Shown: positions 12,001 through 23,300, counted from the first letter of the stretch. The stretch: 62,000 nt of DNA from Mesostigma viride (GCA_009746045.1 RPFO01000080.1:2248315-2310314), one strand, 5' to 3'. Notes: generated by a model not told the origin, from the letters alone. A program made the numbers and translations.

Positions 12001-15000
12001 ACCCCAAAGTTTGAGCTCATTCTGACAAGCGTAGCTCAAGTTATTGATTTTCCTGTGATGCCACCTGGGTAGACGCTAAAAGAGAATTGAGCTAGTGCTG
12101 AGCCAAAATGACATCTGTTTTGCTACCCTAGACACCCAAAAACATGCCCACTTTGATCACGGAGTGTGAGGAGGATGTCCGGAGCGTCATACGCCCCACC
12201 CCTCCATCGGCACAGCCAGCCTTGTGAGTCTACCCTTAACAACAAGGCTGGTAGGACGACACGCCTGAGCAGCATATGTCATGCCTATCTCAGGCTAATA
12301 ATGTGTGATTTTGTGCCAACAACCAAGTTGTTCCACCCAACATCACATTAAAAACCCTCTTCCAAAATGCCCAACAAGCCGGACATGTGGAGGACCACAC
12401 ACGCAGTATATAAAGAGAAAATAAGCTGACTTTTTATCCAGCCAACCTGTGGCTAGCTGCTCTGGTTAGCATGACAAAGGCTATCATTTACTCAGTGGGA
12501 AAGGTGAAGAGACCATTGGAACAACCTACCTGACGCATGTGCCACCAAAGCATTGTGTCCCGCAAAATGCACACTGCCTCCTTTCTAACAAGCACGAGCC
12601 ACTTTCTTTAGGAGACAGGTGCCAGCTCGTCAGTGTCTGGGGAAAATGATGCCGCTGCTTAGGAAGACCGCGTGAATTTCCTCGAACACAACTGTCTATA
12701 AAGCAAAAGAAATTTCAGAGAAGCATGGAAATAAAAGCATTAAACCTTCCCGACAGGTTGTGGGCCACGCGCTGCAGCAAGCCAGCCACGTCACAGACGA
12801 ACTTGCTAAAAAACATCCAGGAATCCAGCGATGCAGCGCCAGGACCCGCAACTTCATGGCTGCATCTGGCCGGAAAGAAGGCAAAAAGCTTACGCTCAAC
12901 GAGCTAAGAAAGCAGGAAAGCGCTATCTTAGGACGTTTAATACAAGAACGTACCATAACGGGCATTTATTCGTGCCCAGGCGCACAAGAAAGGCCACCCT
13001 TTCATGGAGAGGTCGGGCGCGCATCGCGCAGGCCTAATGTTATCTTACCGCAAAATGACGGGAAAAGTAAAGATAGCAGCGGGAATTTTTACGGCTTTAG
13101 AAACATCATTAAACTAGCTTCCATTAGGACCATCAAAACTGGCAACAATCGACAATCACACCTGCAGGCATCCATTATACTTTATTCACCCCGACAGAAA
13201 TTCAGGCCGGACCCCCCCTGCCGATGGTAAAGAAAAAGAGCCCGCGACATTATAGATCGCAACTATCCCACCATAAATTAGAATCAGTAACTCATTTTCT
13301 CCAAGAATCGAGCATTTTTTCTGCTTTCCGCGAGCCAGATTTGTCACGTTTCGTCTAAAAGCAGTCGCCATGGCCACTTCCGCAAGGGGTGCGCGCACCG
13401 TGCACCCACTTTTCACGGTACGGAGGGTACTGCGGGATTTTTTTGGAGCGGAAAATATTCGCCGCGCCGAGTCCCCTTAATGATGTTGCACATCGAATAT
13501 GATAACTTCTCCCTTTACAGTGAAGTCAAAAATATCAAATATGATAACTGCGACAATATCTGTTATCGTCCTGTAAGCTCGACTGCACTCGTCTGGGTCT
13601 ATTACCGGGGCATAGTTGCCCCTCCCATGGCCACCCCTGGATACTGAGAAGGCTTCGATCAATGGCTGGGCCTGCACGTAAAGGATGGTCGACTCGTCCT
13701 CAGTATACCAGGTTGCGTGAGGGCGTAAAGCGTTGGATAGTGCTCCGCGACATCCCGGCATGGGGCATGTGTGTCTATCTACTCTCATGCGGTTGTAGTT
13801 ATCGCGGTATCGTTGAGGGCTGGGTAGTGCTCCGCGACATCCCGGCAGGGGCATGTGCCGGCCATGACTATGAATAAGCTTTTAGGACAAATTTCAAGAC
13901 ATCCACGTAGCCAAAAGCCACTTTCACGCAAATTCTTAGAATCTTATGCTGGATTCTTTCATTTACACGCGCCTTATCCTTCTCTCCTGTAATTCATCCA
14001 TTCTGGGCGCCGTAATGCATAGGTAACCCGATTTGATTTCCACTTCCTACCGGCCTTGCCCTCGTGCCCTTGCTGCCCGCGCCCTATGCCTTTTCTTTTA
14101 TTGGTTTGTTTGCTTCGAGAACAAACAAGTAATTTGATTTTGCTGGACCTGGTGCACTTCCCCTCACACCTACAGTAGTACTGTTAGTAGTAAGTCTTCG
14201 CCAGGGCCCACACGTTTCCTCCCCACCTCATACAGTTACAGCGAAAACCTATTGTTGAAGCCTCATTCGGAATGTGAGCGTGTTTCAAGAATCTTCTCAC
14301 TGACTCACACCTCACTCGCTCTTGTTTCTATCGCGGCTCTACCATTATAACTCACTTGCCCTTGTTTCTATCGCGGCTCTACCATTATAACTCACTTGCC
14401 CTTGATTCTACCGCGGCTCAACCATTATAACTCACTTGCCCTTGTTTCTATCGCGGCTCTACCATTATAACTCACATGCCCTTGATTCTACCGCGGCTCA
14501 ACCATTATAACTCACTTGCCCTTGATTCTACCGCGGCTCAACAATTATAACTCACTTGCCCTTGATTCTACCGCGGCTCAACCATTATAACTCACTTGCC
14601 CTTGATTCTACCGCGGCTCAACCATTATAACTCACTATCCCTTAATTCTATGGCGGCTTCTTTTGTGAATCCTTAAATACTACCGTTATGGCTCCCTCAT
14701 TCCCCAAGCCAGACATATTCCTGGCAGCCGCGGCAGCCATGGCCGCCGCAGGCCTCACCACCGCGCTGCTAATGCCCGGGAAGGCCCCCCCCTCGCGGCT
14801 GCTCCCCCTTGACATGTTTGGGTCCGCCGCGCCCGATGTCGTCGCCGAGAAGGAGATTGCCAAGCTGCGAGGGTGGGCGTGGAGCCGCAGCTCCCGTTTC
14901 AAGGTCGCTCATACTGGGATGACCCCCAAGGCCTCCTCGACAGCTCCCTCCTTGGACACCCCAGAGTCAGCTTCACCCCCCCAGTCTCAGAAGATCATCG

Positions 15001-17099
15001 TCAAGGGGCACGGTCAGCTCCGGTTCACACGCCAAGTGAGCCACCGTAGCTCCGGGAGTGATGCCGGTGCGGACGGCAGTAGTGTTGTCACCGGCGGCGT
15101 GGCGGCTGAGCCTCGGACAATTCTGTCGCCCGCGGACACGCCAGGTGGCAACCTGCACGCGTGCGTGGTCGGCGCGGCAGTAGATAAGGCGGACGGGGGC
15201 CATGACCGGAGTGCAGTGGAGGAACGGAGAGTGCTTGTGGAGAGCAACGCGCACTATACGGCGGATGAGAGGGAGCGGGTGGAGCTGTTGCTGCACCCGT
15301 TGACGGGGCTCACGCTGTGGGACGTGCTGGTGGTGATCTCGCGGAGTCCCACGTTATGGTGCGCGTGTCTGGCCTCAGCGGCGCTCGCACCCATCATGGA
15401 CTTCTGGGTGTTTGCGCCGATGTGAGTGGATGGTCTATTGTATGCTCCATTTCTTTCTCATGATAAAAAAAACTTGGCTGCATTTGAAAAGCATTTAAAG
15501 CGATATTTTTTTTTTCATTATTGTTTCGTAATTTTGTCATTTTGTATTGATGGTTAGTAATAATTGGGTAAAGGGGGGGGGGGGCTGGGAATTTGAGTGC
15601 TGGAGTTACTAAGAGATACCTAGTATTGAGTGGGTAAGCTGAGGGCTGAAGTAGGGGTCTGCGGGATTATTAAGCAAGTCAATCAAGGATTTCAGTATGG
15701 AGCCAAATAAGGACATGAATGAAAGAGGAAAGAGAAGTGGGAAACTAGGGGCACCGAGCTTTGGGTATGCGCAACATGCAGACAGGGGGGGATTCAGCGA
15801 CATAAGTAGGTATTCATAAGTCAATATATGTTGAAGTGCTGACGAATTTGTGGGATGAGATGTGTGTGCTAACTTGGTGTAGTGGATTATCGCCATTTCA
15901 ACCACAAAGAAAAACGCAAAGCTTCTTGGAACGGTGGGCGTGCAAAATGGAAGTTTGTAGCACGAGGTGTGATGGTTTTCCACGCAGTGGATTGGTACTG
16001 GTCATGTAAGCTAGGATAGGGCTGTGTTAGCGATGGCCAAGGTGCTGAGTTGGAAATCTTTTGCATATGTGGTCTATACTGGGTGCTCCCACACATTCTG
16101 GGTGCTGGCTCGTCAGGGCACCCAGATCAGATCTCCCGTCCTCAAGTCCCAAAGCTTATCTCAGTTTGGTCTGTGACGAATCATCTCACTTCTAGAGCTC
16201 CATCTAGAATTACCCCCTCGCCAAGAAACAACATATATATTTTACGATTTGATAGAATACGATTGTAGTGCTACCATACTAGTATATATCTTTATGATTT
16301 GATAGAATACGATTGTAGTGCTACCATACTAGTATATATCTTTATGATTTGATAGAATACGATTGTAGTGCTACCTCGTATGCCGATTACCTTAACCATC
16401 TTGTTTGTTGTCACGCTTGTGCATGTGTGCTCAGGAGAACCTGACATTCATCTCCCCCCCCAATCGTCAATGGCCCACCCCTAACCCCCACCCCCACCCC
16501 GCAGCTACTTCAAGCGGCGACTCGCCCTATCCACCAACCAGGCAGCCACGTGCGCATCCTTCCTCCCCGCCGCCGCCGCCGCCGCCCTCATCCTGGGCGG
16601 GACCTTCTACTCCAGGGTACCCCTGCGCGTGCGCTCCGCCAGCATACAGCTCGGCCTCGCCACATCCTCCCTCCTCTTCCTCTCCCTCGCTCTCTACCCG
16701 GATACCCTCGACCCCGACACCAGCGTCGCCCGACTTGCCTCCTCCGTGTTTCTAACGTCCGTCCCCGCCGCAGTCCCTTTGACGGAATTTGCGCTCCAAT
16801 TTGGGGGCCCTCCCCGGTGCGGCCTCATAATATCCTTAATCGACGCGTCCAGGCAGGCGGTCTCGGTCGCGTTCCTGTACCTAGTGGCCCGCATGGCGGC
16901 GGTCGGCGCGTGGACCGTCCTGGCGTACGTGACCTGCGCGATGGCCCTGGGGGCGGTGCTGTTCATGGGATTATTCTTGCATCTCACGGGCGCGTTCTCG
17001 TCGAGTGGGCCCTGCCTCACGGGGGACCTGTACAGTAGCTCGCGGGGGGACCAGCAGCTGCCGTCGTCGCTCATGATGCCGCGACGACCAGAATCATGA
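9051..17099 (+). CDS. Major facilitator superfamily transporter, five exons
   Basis: Secondary transporter with 12 predicted helices; substrate unknown. Exons: 9051-9327, 10257-10399, 11269-11476, 14713-15421 and 16505-17099. The phases agree at every junction (A|TG, codon boundary, G|AC, AT|C) and give 643 residues plus TGA. Intron 2 has a GC donor in a good context (CAG|GCAAGT); the others are GT-AG. Helix 1 is MALLYLGYFSTTFGG; exon 2 holds a motif-A-like stretch around AVAVDSLNGK between helices 2 and 3; exon 3 has RGWFLPGQLGPAIAILCAAS, the pattern of OPA-type sugar-phosphate or glycerol-3-phosphate antiporters; exon 4 holds helices 6 and 7 around a 170-residue Ser/Ala-rich loop; exon 5 holds helices 8-12. 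The start is uncertain: in-frame ATGs at 9051, 9090, 9180 and 9213 all precede or begin helix 1. Introns 1, 3 and 4 carry tandem repeats. OPA assignment is an inference from one motif. Confidence 0.82.
10096..10170. repeat. Tandem duplication in transporter intron 1
   Basis: Two adjacent copies of TTCCTCAAGATCCGGCATGA plus flanks, period about 41 bp, roughly 90 bp upstream of the exon-2 acceptor. Confidence 0.8.
11477..14316. other. Transporter intron 3, unique part
   Basis: Long intron sequence with no repeat family recognised except a roughly 90-bp tandem duplication at 13735-13860 (CTCCGCGACATCCCGGCA twice). On the minus strand near 12740-12830 an open stretch reading DSWMFFSKFVCDVAGLLQRV looks protein-like, but no phase-consistent exon model could be built around it. 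Confidence 0.4.
14318..14645. repeat. 40-bp AG-free minisatellite before transporter exon 4
   Basis: About eight 40-bp units, ACCATTATAACTCACTTGCC followed by CTTGATTCTACCGCGGCTCA or close variants. On the coding strand no AG dinucleotide occurs from about 14290 to 14706, just before the exon-4 acceptor at 14711-14712. The array therefore sits in an unusually long AG-exclusion zone. Confidence 0.9.
16238..16375. repeat. 50-bp tandem repeat in transporter intron 4
   Basis: Nearly three copies of a 50-bp unit containing GATTTGATAGAATACGATTG and CTACCATACTAGTATATATC, with exact spacing (GATTGTAGTG at 16261, 16311 and 16361). It ends about 130 bp before the exon-5 acceptor. Confidence 0.95.
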
Positions 17100-17758
17100 C
17101 TCTCTCTATATATAATAGTATATATAATTGTGATGCAATCATGGGCATATAAACGGTTTCATATCGATAGCATAATGATATGGTATTGTTTATTGAATGT
17201 AAATGACACTATGATGTCTCTGTACAGCAGCTAGGCGAAGGCCAAGGCCCCCGCCGGACTAGCGGTGGCACGAGTACCTGTTTCTGCCGCCTCGGTACCA
17301 CTGCAGGTGCTGATTGATCCTCCTCCTTCCCCTCCTCCTCGTTGGAACCAGTGCTACCTCTTGGTGCTACCGCTACCTGCCATGCTGCCCGATGTACGTG
17401 TCGGGTAGTACCTGTGCCGGGTGCCAGCCCTAGGCCGGACTCAGCCCAACCTACCACCCTAGAGGGGAATATCCATAGTACCGTTCATTGCACATCGCGG
17501 GACATTGCGGTGTGCCTATGGGCGGAAGTTTTGAATGTGACCTGCTGAGGGCGACCCAGCTGTTTGGTTGCCACATTTGCTGGTTCCACACGCCGAGCGG
17601 GATGAATCTGTGGAGGTGCCGGCTCTTGTACAGGTACCAGGCCTCAGGCAGGCATCCCGCCACGCCAGCAAGAGCACCCGGTGCTTGTGGCCATGCAATT
17701 ACAGGCGATTGGCATGGTGACACGTGTCACATACTAGTATGTGCCGGTATTCTGACCC
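17100..17758. other. 3' flank of transporter; no gene recognised
   Basis: AT-rich sequence with TATATATAATAGTATATATAA right after the stop codon, then GC-rich DNA with open but featureless frames on both strands. No domain or splice-supported exon was found. Confidence 0.4.
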
Positions 17759-18080
17759 GATTAATTAATTAATTAATGTACACGTGACTGCGCCACATGA
17801 GCATTAGTCCTCAGTGGGAGGGGAACATGGGATGGAATGGATGATGCTAGATATCCAGTTCCTAGTTACAGTGCATGTGGGCACCACGGCCCGAATCGCT
17901 ATTCGAATGCCAAACTGGGTCACCTGCGGAGCCCCCACAGACTTGGGGGACGTGGTCTCCTTCATCACTACTTGCCATCTATCCTAGCTTGCGAACCATC
18001 TGCCTCCATACTACAGACAAGCCAGGAGGCTGCTGTTGCGTCGCGGATTACCACCGCCTCCTCGCCCTCGACCTGTCCAT
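17759..18080 (-). mobile_element. Retroelement 3'-end repeat with (TTAA)n tail, copy 1
   Basis: Starts with TTAATTAATTAATTAATG, then a roughly 300-bp block beginning ACGTGACTGCGCCACATGAG and containing GTCCTCAGTGGGAGGGGAAC. It matches 25266-25560 in the same orientation and 26020-26316 in reverse complement. The simple tail is taken as the 3' end, so the element points to the minus strand. No coding sequence was seen in it. Confidence 0.7.
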
Positions 18081-18299
18081 GAACCTCGCCTAATTCTACC
18101 TAAGCTAGTGAGGCCACTGGCTACTGAGGAGCTATTCTGTGCGAAAGTCGGACGCGACGATTCAGATCTCAATGCATTCACGTGCGTATAACTTAAGTAT
18201 GCCATAAACGCGTCAATCCGACGCCGCGCCATAGTTGCCCCGCAAAATTTTGGGGAGAAAGTGACGAAATTCGGTGTGCGCGGTAAAAAAAATTAAAGT

Positions 18300-18471
18300 T
18301 AAATTATAACGTGTCTCCGTTGGGAGATCATGTAGCACGTATTCCTTGCTGCATGGATGGATGGAGGTCGGCGAAGCCGCGTTATCGAACGAACCTAACT
18401 AAACTATCTAGTCTAGAAAAATCCTAACTACACTATTCAGCAAAACGCCCTTTCCGCTTGGGGGGAGGGGG
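18300..18471 (-). mobile_element. 3' UTR of the minus-strand LINE
   Basis: The minus-strand motif GCTACATGATCTCCCAACGG at the end matches the 3' ends of the nested elements at 46030-46060 and 46425-46445 (GCTACATATACTCCCAACGG). It is followed by an A/T-rich tail. Its position directly downstream of the LINE reading frame supports a single element. Confidence 0.6.
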
Positions 18472-19440
18472 CTAGCCCACAGGGGCTGGCGTGTGAGCCT
18501 GGACAATCTTCTGCCACCGCTCCTTGTTCTGCATGGCAGTCCAAAGAAGAGAGAGGGAGTGAATGCGGTGTTCAAACTGAGCTGGGACCACTAGGTTGGC
18601 CAGCAACATGTGGATGTCGTTCATGGCAGGCTTACCTAGCTTTCTAGGAATGTCCTTGGGGCCAGGCCAGGTCAGGATGTGCCGCCCTGGTTGGCCAAGC
18701 CGCTGGGGGCCGGCCAGACCAAGGGCGGTGTCGACCTAGCTGACTGGTGCGAGCAAGATGTCCTACAAATGCTATCCTACGCTGCCTAATCTCGTCCGAA
18801 ATGCGAGGCATACCCTGATACAAAGACTCTAATGACCTATCTATGCTTGGAAAACCCTACATTCAGGACCTGTCGGAGCATCCTGTAAACCGTGCCGTCT
18901 ACTAGTTTAGCCGCCAGTGCACGTCCGTGAGTGTCCATGCCTCGGCGCCATACGTAAGCACCGTGAGGACGAGGACCTTGAAGAGCATGCGCTTACTACG
19001 GTGCTCGCCCAGGCCCTTCGAGCGCCAGTAGATGTTGAGCGAACGGAGCCGGGCCCAGGCCAGGACGATGCGGATGTCCACGTCGTCGGCGGTGTCGGGG
19101 AGCATGCTCCCTAATAACAGTTCATTCAAGCGATTGACGGAACGGGACCTCCGTCCCGTCGAGCAGGCGCGGCAGAGGCGGGCGACTGGAGGCCCCAATC
19201 ACCATCGCCTCAGTTTTGACATTAATCTCCAACCCCACCGCCCTCGCCTCCAAGCCCAGACAGTCCAGCCAGGTCTGAATGTGCTCGGGGCGCGCGATGA
19301 GGGTGGTGTCATCTGCATAAATCAGGTCGCGCGTGGTAAGTGCAAAGTCCATTGCGAAGGCTATGGTAGCGTGAAAATTTACTGTGCACGGATTACGAAG
19401 CCATTTTGTACCGGATTTTACTTGTTTGATCGGCATTGAC
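18472..19440 (-). pseudogene. LINE reverse transcriptase, 5'-truncated, copy 1
   Basis: Decayed ORF2 fragment of a non-LTR retrotransposon. On the minus strand are the reverse-transcriptase catalytic box LIYADDTTLIARPEHIQTWL near 19310 and then LEINVKTEAM. After frame breaks come IRIVLAWARLRSLNIYW, LTVLTYGAEAWTL near 18960, and a C-terminus ending HTPAPVG-stop at 18472-18474. The YADD motif and the LTYGAE-W motif after it are typical of LINE ORF2. The N-terminal endonuclease and fingers are absent. Confidence 0.8.
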
Positions 19441-19484
19441 GTAAGGAAATTTATTCTGCCAAAAAAAGGTCACTGGGGAAACCG

Positions 19485-19522
19485 TTTTTTTATGTGTGTG
19501 TGTGTGTGTGCGCGCGCGCGAG
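19485..19522. repeat. (TG)n(CG)n simple repeat
   Basis: TGTGTGTGTGTGTGCGCGCGCG tract in non-coding sequence between the LINE fragment and a decayed reading frame. Confidence 0.8.
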
Positions 19523-20634
19523 GGCAAACATGCAGCAGTGGCCAGTTTTGCGCGCCGGGCGCAGCCACCCGTGCGTGAAGGTGATGGCTAGCACAGATTA
19601 GACGCTACTGGTGGGAGGGCACACTTTCAAACGATTCCTTATATCATTTCGAAGTTCTAAATCCAGCACAGCGATTCCCTTAATGTTGCGTTTCCATGTT
19701 GCACGCAATTTTCCCTTAATAAAAGTCAGATTTATAGGAGCGCTGACAGGGGCAAAAATGCATGTCGTGGATTCAATCGCTTTTACTGCATTTCTGGCAG
19801 CTTTTTGACTTCCCTTGGGCAGTGCAACATTGTCCGCTGCAAACTACTGCGGGCGGGGATTCTTGTTGCCGACGTCGCTGGTGTGGCCGGGGTGCAACAA
19901 AGATAACAACCAGGTGTACTTCCAGCGCAAAAAGCCCTACTTCGTCGCCCTAAACCGGCGTATCTATCGCGGATTAACCCACCATCCGCAGGCTAACAAG
20001 CGCTTCATCATCTATCCCTTTCCGGAGGAGACCTTCCCTGCAGCACTGGGCAAAGTGGGGGCGTTAACGCACGACAGCGTCAGGAACTCTGCTGCGTACC
20101 CCGGCATATCGTACAAGAAGATCACGCGTGAAGTCACGAGCAGGCCTGACAGAGCTGGAAACGCTGCTGGAGCACGCCTGCGAGGACAACAAGGACTGGG
20201 CAGGCGCCAAGCTGATCAAGAAGAGAAGCGTTTGAGTGGTCGAGTCCCCCTCCTGTATCTGCCGGGAGTGGCACAGCAATTTCTCTGAAGAGGAGAGCCT
20301 GCAGGTGCGGTATTCATATATGCTCCTGATGAATGTGAGGGGAACGCGGTAGTTTGCAGTTCATCACCCTGTTGAAGTGTTGGCAGAGAAGTGGATGCTG
20401 AGAACCCCAACAAGGAGCAGGCCTTGAGGGAGGGCCGGGTGCAGTGCTCAGCACGTGTCATCTTGCAAATATACACAGCTACTGGAAGGTGTTGCATGCT
20501 GCACATCACTGCCAATGCTTCCTGCCAGCGTGCATTACCCCCGGTGCAGTAAGGAGGCTGCTGCTAGCTTCCTCTCCTCCCATCCTCATCCCTCCATACC
20601 TGGCAGCGATGTCGGCAAGGATGGACTGAGTGAT

Positions 20635-20729
20635 ATGAGGAGGATGAGGAGGATGAGGAGGATGAGGAGGATGAGGAGGATGAGGAGGATGAGGAGGATG
20701 AGGAGGATGAGGAGGATGAGGAGGATGTA
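20635..20729. repeat. (GAGGAT)n / (GAGGATGAG)n array
   Basis: About ten copies of the 9-mer GAGGATGAG. Both strands are open as Arg-Met-Arg or Pro-His-Pro artefacts. Confidence 0.95.
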
Positions 20730-21236
20730 TAGCGAGCATGGCATGCAGCTCAGAACAGGGTGACAGGCTGGAGGTGTCCCAGCTAGTGCAGGATGACACA
20801 GAGGAGGGGGGAGAGGGGGGGGGGGCGGGAGGAGGATCGAGGTGTTTCCCTCCTTCCACAACTTAGCCTACCGGGCATGAGAAGTGGATGGGGAGTGTGC
20901 ATGTGGACACCAAATTTCAGGCTAGGAGGCTAGCTGATCAGGATACCACACGCACGGACGTACCCCGAGGATCCATATCGGGGCTGTGATGACGAGGATA
21001 TGAGAAATATATATTAAAAATATAATTACTACTAGAAATATATATAAGGGCAGGGATAATATTTAACTACAAGGTAGACTACAAGAAGCTGGCAGCATGG
21101 GAGGCCAAGCATGGCCCTTACGTATGGCCACCAAAGATTGAGTACCGTGATGACAGGGGTTTCTGGGTGAAGAAGTAATGTGGCATGCACTGTGCATGCT
21201 AGTAGTTGACAATGATCATCATCATCATCGTATCAT

Positions 21237-21685
21237 CATGGTGGTGGTGCATGGTGGTGGTGGTGATGGTGGTGGTGGTGGTGGTGGTGGTGGTGGTGGT
21301 GGTGGTGGTGGTGGTGGTGGTGGTGGTGGTGGTGGTGGTGGTGGTGGTGGTGGTGGTGGTGGTGGTGGTGGTGGTGGTGGTGGTGGTGGTGGTGGTGGTG
21401 GTGGTGGTGGTGGTGGTGGTGGTGGTGGTGGTGGTGGTGGTGGTGGTGGTGGTGGTGGTGGTGGTGGTGGTGGTGGTGGTGGTGGTGGTGCATGGTGGTG
21501 GTGGTGGTGGTGGTGGTCAGGTGGTGGTGGTGGTGGTGGTGGTGGTGGTGGTGGTGGTGGTGGTGGTGGTGGTGGTGGTGGTGGTGGTGGTGGTGGTGGT
21601 GGTGGTGGTGGTGGTGGTGGTGGTGGTGGTGGTGGTGGTGGTGGTGGTGGTGGTGGTGGTGGTGGTGGTGGTGGTGGTGGTGGTG
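21237..21685. repeat. (GGT)n trinucleotide array, ~449 bp
   Basis: Almost perfect GGT repeat of roughly 145 units, with rare CAT interruptions at about 21250 and 21491 and one GTCAG near 21518. All frames are open as polyGly, polyVal, polyTrp, polyPro or polyHis, none of them genes. The plus strand is G-rich and could fold into G-quadruplexes. Confidence 0.97.
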
Positions 21686-22563
21686 CATATGTCATTGGCA
21701 TGCGTGCCTTGGGCACCTGTGTGATATCGTGCATATGGTTTGGGGTATTATGTAGTAGAGGCCATAAAAGGAACTGTCACAACAAGGTGGCCGGGTGCAA
21801 CCTGGTGTGAAGGGCTTCCAACGCACAACACCTACAGCAAGCGTACCTCATCATGCACGGGGTTACAGATCGATCACGGCAGGACGATCGAGCGTCTGAA
21901 TGAGGGTCTTGCCATCAGGCACGGGCAGAGATTAAGGGAGGCTGAAGGAGCAAAATTACGTAAGTACTGGCACGCTGAGTGCAGGAACTAGAGGCATCAT
22001 GGTAGAGGAGTTGAGGAGGGAGGCCAAGCAGGCCAAGCGGTATACGCTGCTGAGACACGTGTGGAGGTGGGCAGGGCACCGGTGGGCAGGCCCCTAGGTT
22101 CCAATTAAGAGGATCCAATACGAGGGTTATGGGTGGGAACGCAGATGCCAGGAGGAGGGGGTATGATTTCAGTGACAGGGTGGCCACCTGGTTAGAAGAG
22201 ACCTTTGCAGTAGAGGTGCATGGCAGATGAGGTCAGATCCCATCATACCTCGCCCACAACCCTGACGTGCTGCATGGAAGCATATATACATCAGGGATAG
22301 TGGGATGCTTGAGAAACTGCATGGGGATGCGGTAGGGGAGCTTGAGGCGGCATGGGACCTGGTCCTTGCCATGGCGTTGAAGCTCAGGATTGGGATCAGC
22401 TATGACAAGTACCAAAACTTAAGGCAGATGCTTAGCTGCATGTTTGATCAGGCCACCCAGTCATACCTGCCTAGGACGACGAGTGCAGGGGCCAACTTAA
22501 TTCCCCAAGCTGCCCACCAAGCACAATTCGATAGCAGAGGTGATAAAAAAGATGCTAGCTAGA

Positions 22564-22610
22564 CTCTGCATGCATGATTTCCATCTCGGCGAGATGGAAA
22601 TCATGCAGAG
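22564..22610. other. Perfect-stem inverted repeat
   Basis: TGATTTCCATCTCG and CGAGATGGAAATCA with almost no loop; arms extend to about 21 bp with a 4-bp insertion in the left arm. The RNA or cruciform would be very stable. It sits in the decayed reading frame; no terminator-like U-run follows. Confidence 0.8.
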
Positions 22611-22697
22611 TGATCGAGGAGTCGGCGCGATAGTCACGTCCAGGTTGCTGCATGGCAGCCTTTTTTTTCGAGGTTGTGCACGATTGCGAGTTTGAAC

Positions 22698-23300
22698 TGA
22701 GGGTTGGGCGGAACCGGCGGGTTCCGTTCCGAAATTTCGGAATTACGGGGGTCGGAATTCCGTTCCGTTTAGGTTCCGGGCTGGACTGCCAAAAAATGTG
22801 GTCGGAATCAGGTTCCGGTTCCGTAGAAGGAACTGACGTAATTACGGCGGAACGGAATGGTCCACGCGGTGTGTTCAGGGTTCAAAAACGCCAGGAAAAC
22901 GTGTCAAAAGCGCGCGCGCGCTGCCCCAACCGATGCAAAATGCCGCCCTTTTTTGCTACGCGGGAATCTGGAGCCTGGACTTGCAAATGTAGTGTTGCGG
23001 AAGGTCGCGCTAGAGCAATTACCTCACCTAACCTAATAAGGCACTCAACCTCTGAAACAACGAGCACCTAACCTACAAAGCACTCAACCTGGAGCGTGCT
23101 ATAATATAGTAGTGTTCTTGCTTATTAAAATTAATTAGCGCAGGCCAGAAATCTGGAGAATCTCGTTTTGAATAGCAATTTTCCGCTCTTCCGTTCCGTG
23201 CGCGGAACCAGTTCCGCCTCCGGAGTTTCGTCCAAAATTCCCAGTTCCGTTACGGTTCCGTTCCGCCAGGTACCCCAAAAACCGGTGCCGCCCAACCCTG
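22698..23300. mobile_element. hAT-like non-autonomous transposon (MITE)
   Basis: A 603-bp element with inverted ends: left TGAGGGTTGGGCGGAACCGG, right (reverse complement) CAGGGTTGGGCGGCACCGG. It is flanked by 8-bp direct repeats GTTTGAAC (22690-22697) and GTTTAAAC (23301-23308) that differ at one base. An 8-bp duplication and CAGGG-type ends are hallmarks of the hAT superfamily. Inside are many GGAACCG/GGTTCCG inverted motifs and no transposase, so it would depend on one encoded elsewhere. Confidence 0.75.

Larger units (their letters stand above)
19800..22690 (+). pseudogene. Decayed unrecognised reading frame, probably mobile
   Basis: Several protein-like blocks lie in one orientation but in changing frames with stops: YFQRKKPYFVALNRRIYRGL near 19920, GLTELETLLEHACEDNKDWA near 20140, WEAKHGPYVWPPKIEYRDDR near 21100, then LEAAWDLVLAMALKLRIG near 22340 and LHGSLFFEVVHDCEFE near 22660. 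The last block is interrupted by the hAT-like element at 22698. I do not recognise the family. Length, frame breaks and setting fit an old transposon ORF, but that is inference. Confidence 0.35.

Noticed and set aside
12696-12965. Minus-strand gene inside transporter intron 3 (WMFFSKFVCDVAGLLQR)
   Set aside because: The peptide looks plausible, but no donor and acceptor pair gave matching phases with the neighbouring segment VVFEEIHAVFLSSG.
21206-21810. Long frames of polyGly, polyVal, polyPro and polyHis on both strands
   Set aside because: They are readings of one GGT array; period three keeps all frames open and no flanking domain exists.
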